A DNA stretch of 64,000 nt from Methylobacterium aerolatum (GCF_022179085.1 NZ_BPQE01000005.1:1-64000); one strand, 5' to 3'; positions 16,892 to 25,770 are shown, numbered from the stretch's first letter. Notes: generated by a model from the letters alone, not told the origin. Translations and numbers: made by a program.

Positions 16892-17170
16892 ATGGTCCGC
16901 CTCCTAACACTGCGTGTCGTGCCGCTGGTGGGCAGCCTCCTGCTCCCCCCGGTCACCGCCCAGGCCGAGACCTTCACCGGCTTCTATGCCGGCGTGAATG
17001 CCGGCTACGGCTGGGGACACGAGGAGTCGAAGGGCATGGCGAAGGCCCCCGCATCGGCGGCGCTCCCCCTCGCCGCCGACACCTCCGGCGACGGCCTGCC
17101 GCCGAGCGCCTCCGCGGCGGCCTCAGCCCTGCGCCGGTCAGGAACCGGGCGAGCCGCGCCCGGCCGGTGA
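16892..17170 (+). CDS. small secreted protein with porin-like first strand
   Basis: A 92-residue product from the ATG at 16892. A signal peptide (hydrophobic LLTLRVVPLVGSLLLPP, likely cleavage after AQA) is followed by ETFTGFYAGVNAGYGWG, which looks like the first beta-strand of Omp25/OmpA-like barrel proteins. The rest is Ala/Pro/Ser-rich and far too short for a barrel. It may be a true short exported protein or a remnant of a truncated outer-membrane protein. It lies between the cold-shock terminator and the iron-type operon. Confidence 0.5.
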   Translation: MVRLLTLRVVPLVGSLLLPPVTAQAETFTGFYAGVNAGYGWGHEESKGMAKAPASAALPLAADTSGDGLPPSASAAASALRRSGTGRAAPGR

Positions 17171-17206
17171 GCGCCGCCACCCACCGCCGCGTGACCTTCC
17201 CGACAT

Positions 17207-17224
17207 CCGCCAAGTGCTTGGCGG
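17207..17224. repeat. perfect 8-2-8 palindrome
   Basis: CCGCCAAG-TG-CTTGGCGG, immediately upstream of the possible Irr-like box and the DUF3649 operon. It could be a protein-binding site or part of a terminator for the small gene that ends at 17170; there is no T-run. Confidence 0.4.
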
Positions 17225-17227
17225 TGA

Positions 17228-17244
17228 GTTGGAATCGTTCCGAA
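17228..17244. promoter_or_regulatory. possible Irr (ICE)-like iron-control box
   Basis: GTTGGAA-TCG-TTCCGAA is an imperfect 7-3-7 palindrome. Its outline matches five of seven bases per arm in the Irr/ICE-type motif (TTTAGAA...TTCTAAA, from memory). It sits 45 bases before the first gene of an operon of the type linked to siderophore uptake. The match is suggestive only. Confidence 0.35.
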
Positions 17245-17288
17245 AGATAGCGATTGCGGGGGGCGGCCGCCCGCTGCTACCCGACGCC

Positions 17289-17642
17289 ATGGCCAGCGAC
17301 ACGCGCTCCACCGGCGTCCCGCCCGAACCCTCCTCCCGCGGGGGCGCCACGCGTTGGCGCGACGGGTTGGCCATCGCCGGGCGGGTCCTGCTGGCGGCCC
17401 TCGGGGGCTACGCCGTGGCCGGCCTCGCCACGGCCCTCGCCGCCCTGGTCCTTCCGCTGCCGCGGGCCGAGGCGGTCTCCGCCGCGACCCTGGCGAGCTT
17501 CGCGGTGATGGCCGGCGCGGTGGTCTTCGTCTTCGCCGCAGCCTCCCTCACCCGCGCCACCGCCGGGCTCGCCGCCTGCGCGGTCCTGCTCGCGGCCGGC
17601 CTCTGGCTGGCGGGCGGCTTCTCCCCGGGGAATCCCACATGA
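17289..17642 (+). CDS. DUF3649-like membrane protein (iron-uptake operon)
   Basis: A 117-residue protein with three hydrophobic segments (about 27-55, 62-85 and 92-108). Size, topology and position just before a PepSY protein and a DUF3325-like protein match the DUF3649 family often found beside TonB-dependent siderophore receptor genes. The family's biochemical role is unknown. Its stop overlaps the next start (ATGA). The assignment depends mostly on gene order. Confidence 0.65.
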   Translation: MASDTRSTGVPPEPSSRGGATRWRDGLAIAGRVLLAALGGYAVAGLATALAALVLPLPRAEAVSAATLASFAVMAGAVVFVFAAASLTRATAGLAACAVLLAAGLWLAGGFSPGNPT

Positions 17643-19153
17643 GCGAGCCCAAGCGCTTCCGCCCCGCCATGGCGTGGCTGCACACCTGGGCGGGCCTCGT
17701 CGTCGGCTGGGTGCTATTCGCAGTCTTCATCACGGGCACCGCGAGCTACTACAAGGACGACATCTCCCGCTGGATGCGCCCCGAGCTGGCCGAGACGCCC
17801 ATCGACGCGGCGCAGGCGGCCACGGTGGCGGGCACCTTCCTCGCCCGGCAAATGGACCAGCCGGGGGGATGGATGGTCACGCTGCCCAAGGCGGAGACGC
17901 CGCTGACCGAGGTCTACTGGTGGAAGACCTTCGACGGGCCGTTCCACCACGCGCTCCTCGATCCGGTGACGGGTGAGCCGACCAAGGCGCGCGGCACGAT
18001 GGGCGGCGACTTCCTCTACCGCTTCCACTTCGAGCTCGGCCTGCCCTCCCTCTGGGGCCGCTGGATCGTGGGCGCCTGCGCCATGGTGCTGCTGATCGCG
18101 CTGATCTCAGGCATCGTCACCCATCGGCGGATCTTCGCGGACTTCTTCACCTTCCGCCCGGACAGGTCGCGGCAGCGGGCATGGCTCGACGGGCACAACC
18201 TCGTCGGCGTGCTCGCCCTGCCGTTCCACCTGATGATCACCTATACGGGCCTCGTCACCCTCGGCACGATGCTGATGCCCTGGGGCGTCGAGACAGCCTA
18301 CCACGGCAACCTCCCCCTCTACTCGGAGGAGGCGGGCATGATGACGAAATACAGGCCGCCCGCGGGCAAGCCCGGCGCCGGTCTGCCCCTCGGCGCGTTC
18401 GTGACCCGGGCCGAGCAGGCGGGCGGGGAGTTGCCCGAGACCCTGCTGGTCTCCGCGCCCGGCGACGCCGCCGCCACTGTCAGCGCCGTCTTCGAGGAAC
18501 CCCACGGCCTCGCCCACCTGCATCCGCAGATCGCCTACGACGCCGTCACCGGGGCCGAATGGGCCCGGGTCGGGGAGGCGGGCGGGGCGACCCGCACCGC
18601 GGCGGTGATGCTCGGCCTGCACGAGGCGCATTTCGCGGCCCCCGCCTTGCGCATCCTGTTCTTTCTGTGCGGCCTGATGGGCGCGGCGACGGTCGCCTCC
18701 GGCCTCGTGCTCTGGACGGTGGCGCGGGCACCGAAGAACGCGGCCCCGGAGGGGTTGGGGCTTCGCGTGGTCCGCATCCTCAACATCGGGACCATCGCCG
18801 GCCTGCCGGCGGCCATGGCCGCCTTCTTCCTCGCGAATCGCCTGCTGCCCCTCTCCCTCGGCGGGCGGGCGAACTGGGAGGTGGGGGCCTTCTTCGGCGT
18901 CTGGGCCCTCGTCGCGCTGCTCGGCCTTCTCGCTCCCCGTAGGCAGGCGTGGCCGGCGACGCTGGGCGTCGCGGCGGCTCTCTTCCTGGCCGTGGTCCCG
19001 GCCGACCTGATCTTGGTGGGCGAGGCGCGATTCGTGCCCTTCGACGGGGCGATGCTGGCGGCCGCGGTCCTCCTGATCCTCGCCGCCCGGACGGCGAGCC
19101 GCCCCTCCGCCCGCCTGTCCCGGCGGGAGTCGGCGCAGGCGGTGGGGGCATGA
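17639..19153 (+). CDS. PepSY-associated transmembrane protein, putative ferric reductase-like iron-uptake component
   Basis: A 504-residue membrane protein. The first helix holds AMAWLHTWAGLVVGW (12-26). Others follow near 145-165 (VGACAMVLLIALISGIVTHRR) and 185-210 (NLVGVLALPFHLMITYTGLV), with several more toward the C-terminus. Histidines in the helix regions (LHTWAG, GHNLVG, LPFHLM) resemble those in the family, some members of which reduce ferric siderophores. A periplasmic region lies between about 215 and 330. It is translationally coupled to its neighbours on both sides by ATGA overlaps. Confidence 0.8.
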   Translation: MSEPKRFRPAMAWLHTWAGLVVGWVLFAVFITGTASYYKDDISRWMRPELAETPIDAAQAATVAGTFLARQMDQPGGWMVTLPKAETPLTEVYWWKTFDGPFHHALLDPVTGEPTKARGTMGGDFLYRFHFELGLPSLWGRWIVGACAMVLLIALISGIVTHRRIFADFFTFRPDRSRQRAWLDGHNLVGVLALPFHLMITYTGLVTLGTMLMPWGVETAYHGNLPLYSEEAGMMTKYRPPAGKPGAGLPLGAFVTRAEQAGGELPETLLVSAPGDAAATVSAVFEEPHGLAHLHPQIAYDAVTGAEWARVGEAGGATRTAAVMLGLHEAHFAAPALRILFFLCGLMGAATVASGLVLWTVARAPKNAAPEGLGLRVVRILNIGTIAGLPAAMAAFFLANRLLPLSLGGRANWEVGAFFGVWALVALLGLLAPRRQAWPATLGVAAALFLAVVPADLILVGEARFVPFDGAMLAAAVLLILAARTASRPSARLSRRESAQAVGA

Positions 19154-19500
19154 ACGCCGCGGGCCTCGCCGTCTGCGTGGCGCTCGCCTTCGCGAGCCTC
19201 GCCGCCCTGGCGCTGAGCCTCGACAGGCACCACCGCACCGTTCTCCTCGGCCCGGTGCCCCGGGGCAGGGCGTTGTCCCTGCGCGTCGGCGGCTGGGCGG
19301 GCCTCGCCCTGTCGCTCTACGCCGCCATCGCCCTCGCGGGCTGGAATTTCGGTCCGGTGCAGGCGATGGGCGCCGTCACCGCCGCCGCGCTGGGCGTGGC
19401 CGCCTGCCTCACCTTCCGCCCCCACTGGCTGAGGGGCGCGGCCGTCGCCGCCCTGCCGCTCGCCGCCGCACTCCTGCCCCTTGCGCTGGCGGCGCACTGA
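19150..19500 (+). CDS. DUF3325-like membrane protein
   Basis: A 116-residue protein with three to four hydrophobic helices (about 4-22, 45-63, 70-87, 95-113). It matches the small DUF3325 family by size and by its position directly after a PepSY-type protein, with an ATGA overlap. The function is unknown; presumed part of the same iron-acquisition unit. The gene ends the operon; the 162 bases after it hold no recognisable terminator. Confidence 0.65.
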   Translation: MNAAGLAVCVALAFASLAALALSLDRHHRTVLLGPVPRGRALSLRVGGWAGLALSLYAAIALAGWNFGPVQAMGAVTAAALGVAACLTFRPHWLRGAAVAALPLAAALLPLALAAH

Positions 19501-19662
19501 ACCTCCCCATCGCCAAGCGCGCGGGAGAGGCGTAGTCTCCGCCTCGGACGCATCGGCCAAAAGTCCATCTTGCTTCAGCAGGCCATCTGGCTTTGGCTGC
19601 GCCCGGAGCCGAGCCGAACGAGCCGCGGTCAACAAGGCCGGGCCGATCCAGGGAGAAAGCCC

Positions 19663-21186
19663 ATGAACAAGCCCGAATTCTTCGGCGACAGCCGCACGAA
19701 GTCGCCGTTCTCGTCGCGCTACGAGAACTTCATCGGCGGTCAGTGGACGGCCCCGAATGCCGGCCGCTACTTCGAAAACACCTCGCCGATCACCGGCAAG
19801 GTGGTGTGCGAGGTTCCCCGCTCCGACGCCTCCGACGTGGAGAAGGCGCTGGACGCCGCCCACGCCGCCAAGGAGGCCTGGGGCCGTACCGCCCCGGCCG
19901 AGCGCGCCCGCATCCTGAACAAGATGGCCGACCGGATGGAGGAGAACCTCGATCTCCTCGCCCTCGCCGAGACCTGGGACAACGGTAAGCCGATCCGCGA
20001 GACGACCCACGCCGACATTCCCCTCGCCATCGACCACTTCCGCTACTTCGCCGGCTGCGTCCGGTCGCAGGAAGGCTCGATCTCCGAGATCGACCACGAC
20101 ACCGTCGCCTACCATTTCCACGAGCCCCTCGGCGTCGTGGGCCAGATCATCCCGTGGAACTTCCCCATCCTGATGGCGGTGTGGAAGCTCGCCCCGGCGC
20201 TCGCCGCCGGCAACTGCGTCGTGCTGAAGCCCGCCGAGCAGACCCCGGCCTCCGTGCTGGTGCTGATGGAGATCATCGGCGACCTGCTGCCGCCGGGCGT
20301 GCTCAACGTCGTGAACGGCTTCGGCCTCGAGGCCGGCAAGCCCCTCGCCTCCAGCCCGCGCATCGCCAAGATCGCCTTCACGGGTGAGACGACCACCGGC
20401 CGCCTCATCATGCAGTACGCCTCCCAGAACCTGATCCCGGTGACCCTGGAGCTGGGCGGCAAGTCGCCCAACATCTTCTTCAGCGACGTGGCGAACGAGG
20501 ACGACGACTTCTTCGACAAGGCGCTGGAGGGCTTCACGATGTTCGCCCTCAACCAGGGCGAGGTCTGCACCTGCCCGAGCCGCGCCCTCGTGCACGAATC
20601 GATCTACGACCGGTTCATGGAGCGGGCGATCAAGCGCGTCGAGGCCATCGTGCAGGGCTCGCCCCTCGACCCGGCCACGATGATCGGCGCCCAGGCGTCG
20701 AGCGAGCAGCTGGAGAAGATCCTCTCCTACGTCGATATTGGCAAGCAGGAGGGCGCGGAGTGCCTCACCGGCGGTGAGCGCGCCGTGAAGGACGGCGAGT
20801 TCGCCGAAGGCTTCTACATGAAGCCGACGGTGTTCCGCGGCCACAACAAGATGCGCATCTTCCAAGAGGAGATCTTCGGCCCGGTCCTGTCGGTCACGAC
20901 CTTCAAGGACGACGCCGAGGCCCTCTCCATCGCCAACGACACGCTCTACGGCCTCGGCGCCGGCGTCTGGACCCGCGACGGGACCCGCGCCTACCGCTTC
21001 GGCCGGGCGATCCAGGCCGGCCGCGTCTGGACGAACTGCTACCACGCCTACCCGGCCCACGCGGCCTTCGGCGGCTACAAGCAGTCCGGCATCGGCCGCG
21101 AGACCCACAAGATGATGCTCGACCATTACCAGCAGACCAAGAACATGCTGGTTAGCTACTCGGCCAAGAAGCTCGGGTTCTTCTGA
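19663..21186 (+). CDS. NAD-dependent aldehyde dehydrogenase (ExaC/AldB type)
   Basis: A 507-residue ALDH-superfamily enzyme that oxidises aldehydes, probably acetaldehyde or related short-chain aldehydes, to acids. The catalytic Cys is C302 (NQGEVCTC), the general-base Glu is E263 (LELGGKSPN), and the NAD-binding segments IIPWNFP and FTGETTTG are present. The end [16 protein letters not shown]... fits the ExaC/AldB group. The ATG at 19663 follows a good CAGGGAGA site. The DUF779 gene follows 134 bases later, a common partner. A methylotroph could use it for alcohol-derived aldehydes. Confidence 0.9.
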   Translation: MNKPEFFGDSRTKSPFSSRYENFIGGQWTAPNAGRYFENTSPITGKVVCEVPRSDASDVEKALDAAHAAKEAWGRTAPAERARILNKMADRMEENLDLLALAETWDNGKPIRETTHADIPLAIDHFRYFAGCVRSQEGSISEIDHDTVAYHFHEPLGVVGQIIPWNFPILMAVWKLAPALAAGNCVVLKPAEQTPASVLVLMEIIGDLLPPGVLNVVNGFGLEAGKPLASSPRIAKIAFTGETTTGRLIMQYASQNLIPVTLELGGKSPNIFFSDVANEDDDFFDKALEGFTMFALNQGEVCTCPSRALVHESIYDRFMERAIKRVEAIVQGSPLDPATMIGAQASSEQLEKILSYVDIGKQEGAECLTGGERAVKDGEFAEGFYMKPTVFRGHNKMRIFQEEIFGPVLSVTTFKDDAEALSIANDTLYGLGAGVWTRDGTRAYRFGRAIQAGRVWTNCYHAYPAHAAFGGYKQSGIGRETHKMMLDHYQQTKNMLVSYSAKKLGFF

Positions 21187-21320
21187 GCCTCGCCGAGTCT
21201 CCCCGAGACCGCCTTGGGCCCCGGCCATTGCGTTGGCCGGGGCCTCTTTGATTCGCGCCGCCCCCCGTGGACTTCCGCCGGGGCGAGCGCACATACCAAG
21301 AAGATCCGCGGGAGGAGCAG

Positions 21321-21746
21321 ATGAGCGCGACGGAGACCATCGAGGCCACCACCGCCGAGCAGACCGGCGCCGACGGAACGCCGCTGCGCGTCACCGCCAC
21401 GCCCGCCGCGCTCGCGCTGATCGAGGAACTGAAGGCAGAGTATGGGCCGGTGATGTTCCACCAATCCGGCGGCTGCTGCGATGGCTCCTCGCCGATGTGC
21501 TACCCGAAGGGCGATTTCATCGTCGGCGACGGCGACGTGCATCTCGGCCAGGTCGGCGGCGCGGATTTCTACATCTCGCGCTCGCAATTCGAGGTCTGGA
21601 AGCACACCCACATCATGCTCGACGTGGTGCCCGGCCGGGGCGGCATGTTCTCCCTGGAGAACGGGCGCGAGAAGCGCTTCCACATCCGCTCGCGGCTGTT
21701 CACCCAGGCCGAGAACGATGCGCTCGGCGGTGCGTGCCAATTGTAG
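21321..21746 (+). CDS. DUF779 family protein
   Basis: A 141-residue soluble protein with a Cys cluster HQSGGCCDGSSPMC (three Cys, a possible metal site) and a conserved centre HLGQVGGADFYISRSQFEVWKHT. DUF779 genes are often next to aldehyde dehydrogenase genes, as here, but their role is not established; a metal-binding or maturation role is a guess. The start at 21321 has a strong GGGAGGAGCAG site and was preferred over a frame opening at 21267. Confidence 0.85.
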   Translation: MSATETIEATTAEQTGADGTPLRVTATPAALALIEELKAEYGPVMFHQSGGCCDGSSPMCYPKGDFIVGDGDVHLGQVGGADFYISRSQFEVWKHTHIMLDVVPGRGGMFSLENGREKRFHIRSRLFTQAENDALGGACQL

Positions 21747-21759
21747 ACTGAAGCGCCGC

Positions 21760-21790
21760 CGTCATTGCGAGCGGAGCGAAGCAATGACGA
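21760..21790. repeat. solo arm of the family B repeat
   Basis: GTCATTGC...GCAATGAC around GAGCGGAGCGAA is a 31-base mini-palindrome that looks like one end of the longer repeats at 36926 and 60779. It lies between the DUF779 and cupin genes. Confidence 0.6.
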
Positions 21791-21803
21791 CAAGGATGCG
21801 GAG

Positions 21804-22226
21804 ATGACCGACAAGCCGGGTCTCATGGTGGTGCGGGAGAGCGCACCGTTCCGGGGCAAGCAGGGCCACCTCTACCGGCCGGCGATCTCGGCCGAGGCGG
21901 TGGGCTCCCAGGCGCTGCACATGCAGTTGCTGGAGATCGCCCCCGGCGAGCGGGCGCATGCCCACAAGCACGAGGCGCACGAGACGGCGATCCACGTCTT
22001 GAAGGGCGTGTCCGGCTGCTTCTGGGGCGAGCGGCTGGAGCACCACGCCATCGCCGGGGCCGGAGAGTTCGTCTACATCGCGGCGGGCGTGCCGCACCTG
22101 CCCTACAACCGGAGCGCGACGGAACCGGTGATCGCCGTCATCGCCCGCACCGACCCAAACGAGCAGGAAAGCGTCGTCCTCTTGCCGGAGCTGGAGCCGG
22201 GGGTCGACTGGTCGCAAGCCAAGTAA
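21804..22226 (+). CDS. cupin domain protein
   Basis: A 140-residue single-domain cupin. Motif 1 is GERAHAHKHEAHETAIHVLKG, with the usual two His, Glu and later His as metal ligands. Motif 2 is GEFVYIAAGVPHLPYN with the third His. Substrate is unknown; such small cupins are often dioxygenases, isomerases or metal-binding proteins. The ATG at 21804 lies only 14 bases after the mini-repeat. It ends at a multi-hairpin array that separates it from the convergent gltL. Confidence 0.82.
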   Translation: MTDKPGLMVVRESAPFRGKQGHLYRPAISAEAVGSQALHMQLLEIAPGERAHAHKHEAHETAIHVLKGVSGCFWGERLEHHAIAGAGEFVYIAAGVPHLPYNRSATEPVIAVIARTDPNEQESVVLLPELEPGVDWSQAK

Positions 22227-22231
22227 CGGAT

Positions 22232-22332
22232 TCCCAAGGACGGGTCCTTGAGTGGGGTCCAGGGGCAAGGCCCCTGGGTCTTCGCAGGGCGCCGCCCCGC
22301 ACCCGCCAGAGGGCAAGCCCTCTGGCCGCCCC
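22232..22332. repeat. multi-hairpin array (family A), copy 3
   Basis: Four hairpins in a row: CCAAGGAC/GTCCTTG, CCAGGGGC/GCCCCTGG, GCAGGGC/GCCCCGC and CCAGAGGGC/GCCCTCTGG. The array fills the gap between the convergent stop codons of the cupin gene (22226) and gltL (22336), with 5 and 3 bases to spare. A two-way terminator role is likely. Confidence 0.75.
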
Positions 22333-22335
22333 AAC

Positions 22336-23196
22336 CTAGTGTTGCAGGATCTTCGACAGGAAGGTCTGGGCGCGCTCGGAGCGGGGGCTGCCGAAGAACT
22401 CGTCCTTCGTCGCGTCCTCGACGATCTCGCCCCGGTCCATGAAGATCACCCGGTCGGCGACCTTGCGGGCGAAGCCCATCTCGTGGGTCACGACCATCAT
22501 GGTCATGCCCTCCTTGGCGAGTTCGACCATCACGTCCAGCACCTCGCCGACCATCTCGGGGTCGAGGGCGGAGGTCGGCTCGTCGAACAGCATCACCACC
22601 GGGTTCATGGCGAGCGCCCGGGCGATCGCCACGCGCTGCTGCTGGCCCCCGGAGAGCTGTCCCGGATACTTGTGCGCGTGGGCGCCGAGGCCGACACGGG
22701 CCAGCAGGTCGAGGCCGCGCTTCTTGGCGTCCTCCCCATCGCGCTTCAGCACCTTGCGCTGGGCGATGGTGAGGTTCTCGGTGATCGTCAGGTGCGGGAA
22801 CAGCTCGAAGTGCTGGAACACCATGCCCACCCGCGAGCGGAGCTTCGGCAGGTTGGTGGACTTGTCGAGCACCTTGGTGCCCGCCACCGTGATCTGCCCC
22901 TTCTGGAAGGGCTCCAGGGCGTTGACGCACTTGATGAGGGTCGACTTGCCCGAGCCCGAGGGGCCGCAGACCACCACCACCTCGCCCTTGGCGACCTTGG
23001 TGGTGCAGTTCGTGAGAACCTGGAACTCGCCGTACCATTTGCTGATGGCGTCGATGGCGATCATCGTCTCGCCGGGGGCGGCCTTGGGCAGGCCGGAGAC
23101 GAGGGAACCGGGCTGGAGGCCCGCATCCTTCGGAGCGTGGTCGGCATCGACGGCGGGCTGACCGGCGGTCGGGGCGGGCATCGGGGAGGAGGTCAT
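22336..23196 (-). CDS. gltL: amino-acid ABC transporter ATP-binding protein
   Basis: ATPase of a polar amino-acid (probably glutamate/aspartate) importer. The 286-residue protein has Walker [10 protein letters not shown] (78-86), the Q-loop VFQHFELFP, signature [10 protein letters not shown], Walker B VVMLFDEP and the switch H in VVTHEMGF. An extra 43-residue Ala/Pro-rich N-terminus precedes the usual start of the family ([12 protein letters not shown]). It ends the order gltI-gltJ-gltK-gltL on the minus strand, 15 bases after gltK. Confidence 0.92.
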   Translation of the reverse strand: MTSSPMPAPTAGQPAVDADHAPKDAGLQPGSLVSGLPKAAPGETMIAIDAISKWYGEFQVLTNCTTKVAKGEVVVVCGPSGSGKSTLIKCVNALEPFQKGQITVAGTKVLDKSTNLPKLRSRVGMVFQHFELFPHLTITENLTIAQRKVLKRDGEDAKKRGLDLLARVGLGAHAHKYPGQLSGGQQQRVAIARALAMNPVVMLFDEPTSALDPEMVGEVLDVMVELAKEGMTMMVVTHEMGFARKVADRVIFMDRGEIVEDATKDEFFGSPRSERAQTFLSKILQH

Positions 23197-23211
23197 GACG
23201 GAATCCCCTGA

Positions 23212-23904
23212 TCAGCGGATGATGGCGACGCGGCGCTGCAGGCGGCGCACGAGGAAGGACGCGGAGAAGCAGATCGCGAAGTAGACGATCGCCGCGAAGA
23301 TATACATCTCGACGAGGCGCCCGTCGCGCTGGGCGACCTTCGAGGCCGCGCCCATGAAGTCGGTGAGGGAGAGCACGTAGACAAGCGACGTGTCCTGGAA
23401 GAGCACGATGGTCTGCGTCAGCAGGAGGGGCAGCATGTTGCGGAAGGCCTGGGGCAGGACCACGTTGCTCATGGTCTGCCAGTAGTTCATGCCGAGCGCC
23501 GAAGCGGCGGCGGTCTGGCCCTTCGGGATCGACTGGATGCCCGCGCGCATGATCTCGGCGAAGTAGGCCGCCTCGAAGGCCGTGAAGGTGATGAGCGCCG
23601 AGGGGAAGGCGCCGACCTGGATCGGCGTCGACGAGCCGGTCACGTAGGCGCCGATATACGGCACCAGGAAGTAGAACCAGAAGATCACCAGCACGAGGGG
23701 CAGGGAGCGGCACAGCTCCACGTAGCCCTTGGCGAGGTGCCAGACGCCGGGAATCCCCGACAGGCGGGCCATCGCCAGCAGCGTCCCGATCACCACGCCC
23801 CCCGCCGCCGCCATGGCGGTGAGGGAGAGGGTGAAGACCATGCCCTGCCCGAATAGGTAGGGCAGGGACTTGAGGATGACGGAGAAATCGAAGTTCGAGA
23901 GCAT
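23212..23904 (-). CDS. gltK: amino-acid ABC transporter permease (GltK type)
   Basis: A 230-residue inner-membrane permease of the HisMQ type with about five helices. The cytoplasmic coupling motif is EAAYFAEIMRAGIQSIPKGQTAAASALGM (EAA loop). It pairs with GltJ as a heterodimer to move substrate delivered by GltI. It lies between gltJ and gltL on the same strand. Confidence 0.92.
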   Translation of the reverse strand: MLSNFDFSVILKSLPYLFGQGMVFTLSLTAMAAAGGVVIGTLLAMARLSGIPGVWHLAKGYVELCRSLPLVLVIFWFYFLVPYIGAYVTGSSTPIQVGAFPSALITFTAFEAAYFAEIMRAGIQSIPKGQTAAASALGMNYWQTMSNVVLPQAFRNMLPLLLTQTIVLFQDTSLVYVLSLTDFMGAASKVAQRDGRLVEMYIFAAIVYFAICFSASFLVRRLQRRVAIIR

Positions 23905-23968
23905 CTCGGCCTGCGCAGTGTCGCCGCGGGGGGCGGCCGGTGGCAGCGGAATCGGGTTCTGGTCGCGC

Positions 23969-24691
23969 TCAGCGCTGGCCGGGGATCGCCACGGCGCGTT
24001 CGAGGAACGTCGCCGCGACGACGACCACGAGGTTGATGAGGACGTAAAGGATCGTCGCCGCCGTGAAGGCCTCGAAAACCTGGAAGGAAAATTCCTGCAT
24101 CGAGCGCGCCCGGCCGGTGAGTTCCAGCAGGCCGATGGTGAGCGCCACGGACGTGTTCTTGAGGTTGTTCAGGAACTCGGAGGTCAGCGGCGGCAGGATG
24201 ATGCGGTAGGCGTTCGGCAGCAGCACGTAGCGGTAGGTCTGGTAGGTGGTGAAGCCCATGGCCGTGCCCGCCATCCGCTGCCCGCGGGGGAGGGCCTGGA
24301 TGCCGGCGCGGACCTGCTCGGCCACGCGGGAGGCCGTGAAGAAGCCGAGGCACACCACCGCCGTGTAGAAGGGCGCGTCCGGCATCTGCTTTACCGCGTC
24401 CCCGAGCTGACGGGGCAGCACCTCCGGCAGCACGAAGTACCAGAGGAACATCTGCACAAGCAGCGGCACGTTGCGGAAGATCTCCACATAGGTCGTGCCG
24501 ATGGCGTTCGCCGTCTTGCTCGGCAGGGTCCGCAGCACGCCGACCAGCGAGCCAAGGAAGAACGCGATCACCCAGGCGCAGAGGGCGGTGACGATGGTCC
24601 ATTGCAGGCCGGACAGGAGCATGTCCGCGTAGGTGCCGGTCCCCTCGGGGGACTGGTCGAAGAAGATGCTCCAGTTCCAGTTGTAGTTCAT
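23969..24691 (-). CDS. gltJ: amino-acid ABC transporter permease (GltJ type)
   Basis: A 240-residue permease. It begins MNYNWNWSIFF and shows the EAA-like motif ASRVAEQVRAGIQALPRGQ followed by AMGF, and about five membrane helices. It is homologous to GltK and the probable second half of the channel. It follows gltI by 77 bases in the same operon. Confidence 0.92.
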   Translation of the reverse strand: MNYNWNWSIFFDQSPEGTGTYADMLLSGLQWTIVTALCAWVIAFFLGSLVGVLRTLPSKTANAIGTTYVEIFRNVPLLVQMFLWYFVLPEVLPRQLGDAVKQMPDAPFYTAVVCLGFFTASRVAEQVRAGIQALPRGQRMAGTAMGFTTYQTYRYVLLPNAYRIILPPLTSEFLNNLKNTSVALTIGLLELTGRARSMQEFSFQVFEAFTAATILYVLINLVVVVAATFLERAVAIPGQR

Positions 24692-24768
24692 CGCCAGCCC
24701 ACGCCCGCCGTCGTTTGTCGTGGAGTCCCGCGGGTCGAGCCGCGGGACTCCGTCATCGTATCACGCGA

Positions 24769-25692
24769 TCAGTAGGCAGCCGGATCGGGGCTGTCGATCG
24801 GCTTCGTGAACTGCTTCTTCATCTCGTCGCTCATCGGCAGATTGAGGTTGATGTTGCGCGGCGGGATGGGCTGCGTGAACCACTTGTCGTAGAGCGCCTT
24901 GCCCTCGGGGCTGGTGTAGAGCTTGGCGGTGGCCTCGTCCGCGACGGCCTTGAACGGCGCGTCGTCCTTGCGGAGCATGATGCCGTAGGGCTCAGGCTTC
25001 GACAGGGCTTCCTTCGAGATCTCGTAGGCGCCCGGCTCCTTGGAGGAGGCGACGAGGGAGGCGAGGAGCACGTCGTCCATCACGAAGGCGACGGCGCGGC
25101 CGGTCTCGACCATCAGGAACGCCTCGGCGTGGTCCTTGGCCGGCAGGATGGTGAGGCCGAGCTTCTTCTCGGTGTTCACCTCGTTGATCTGGCGGATGTT
25201 GGTCGTGCCCGAGGTCGAGACGACGGTCTTGCCCTTCAGATCCTCGATCGTGTGCAGGTTATTGGCCTTCTTCGACACGAACCGGGTGGCGGTGAGGAAG
25301 TGGCTGTTGGTGAAGGAGACCTGCTTCTGCCGGTCGGCGTTGTTCGTCGTGGAGCCGCACTCGAGGTCGATGGTGCCGTTGGCCATCAGCGGGATGCGCG
25401 TGGCGGAGGTCACCGGGTTGAGCTTCACCTCGAGCTTCGGCAGGCCGAGCTTCGCCTTCACCGCGTCGGCGATCTTGTAGCAGATGTCCATGGCGTAGCC
25501 GATCGGCTTCTCGTCGCCGCCGAGATAGGAGAACGGCACGGAGGAGTCGCGGTAGCCGATGGTGATGGCGCCGGTGTCCTTCACCTTCTTGAGGGTTCCG
25601 GTCAGGTCTTCGGCCGTCGCCGCGAGGGGGGCGAGGGCGAGGCTCAGACCAAGCGCCGCGGCGACGCCGCGACGAGCGTAATCGAACTGCAT
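24769..25692 (-). CDS. gltI: glutamate/aspartate-type periplasmic binding protein
   Basis: A 307-residue periplasmic binding protein. The signal peptide runs to about residue 25 (cleavage near ATA/EDL). The family motifs ITIGYRDSSVPFSYLG, DLECGSTTNNADR and VVSTSGTTNIRQINEVN are clear. It captures acidic amino acids for GltJKL. The start at 25692 (MQFDYARRG) has an AGGAG site ten bases upstream. A second, orphan relative lies at 33346-34266. Confidence 0.92.
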   Translation of the reverse strand: MQFDYARRGVAAALGLSLALAPLAATAEDLTGTLKKVKDTGAITIGYRDSSVPFSYLGGDEKPIGYAMDICYKIADAVKAKLGLPKLEVKLNPVTSATRIPLMANGTIDLECGSTTNNADRQKQVSFTNSHFLTATRFVSKKANNLHTIEDLKGKTVVSTSGTTNIRQINEVNTEKKLGLTILPAKDHAEAFLMVETGRAVAFVMDDVLLASLVASSKEPGAYEISKEALSKPEPYGIMLRKDDAPFKAVADEATAKLYTSPEGKALYDKWFTQPIPPRNINLNLPMSDEMKKQFTKPIDSPDPAAY

Positions 25693-25770
25693 CAGTACGA
25701 AACTCCTGAAACGGGCCGAGCGATGTCGGCAGGCGGGATCGGGTGTGGCCCGTCCGCTCGGACGACGCCA

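Noticed and set aside
18535-21294. 919-codon minus-strand frame opposite PepSY, DUF3325 and ALDH genes
   Set aside because: Antisense shadow of well-supported genes; no family motifs.
22232-22332. Hairpin array as CRISPR
   Set aside because: Units differ in sequence and are inverted repeats, not direct repeats with spacers.
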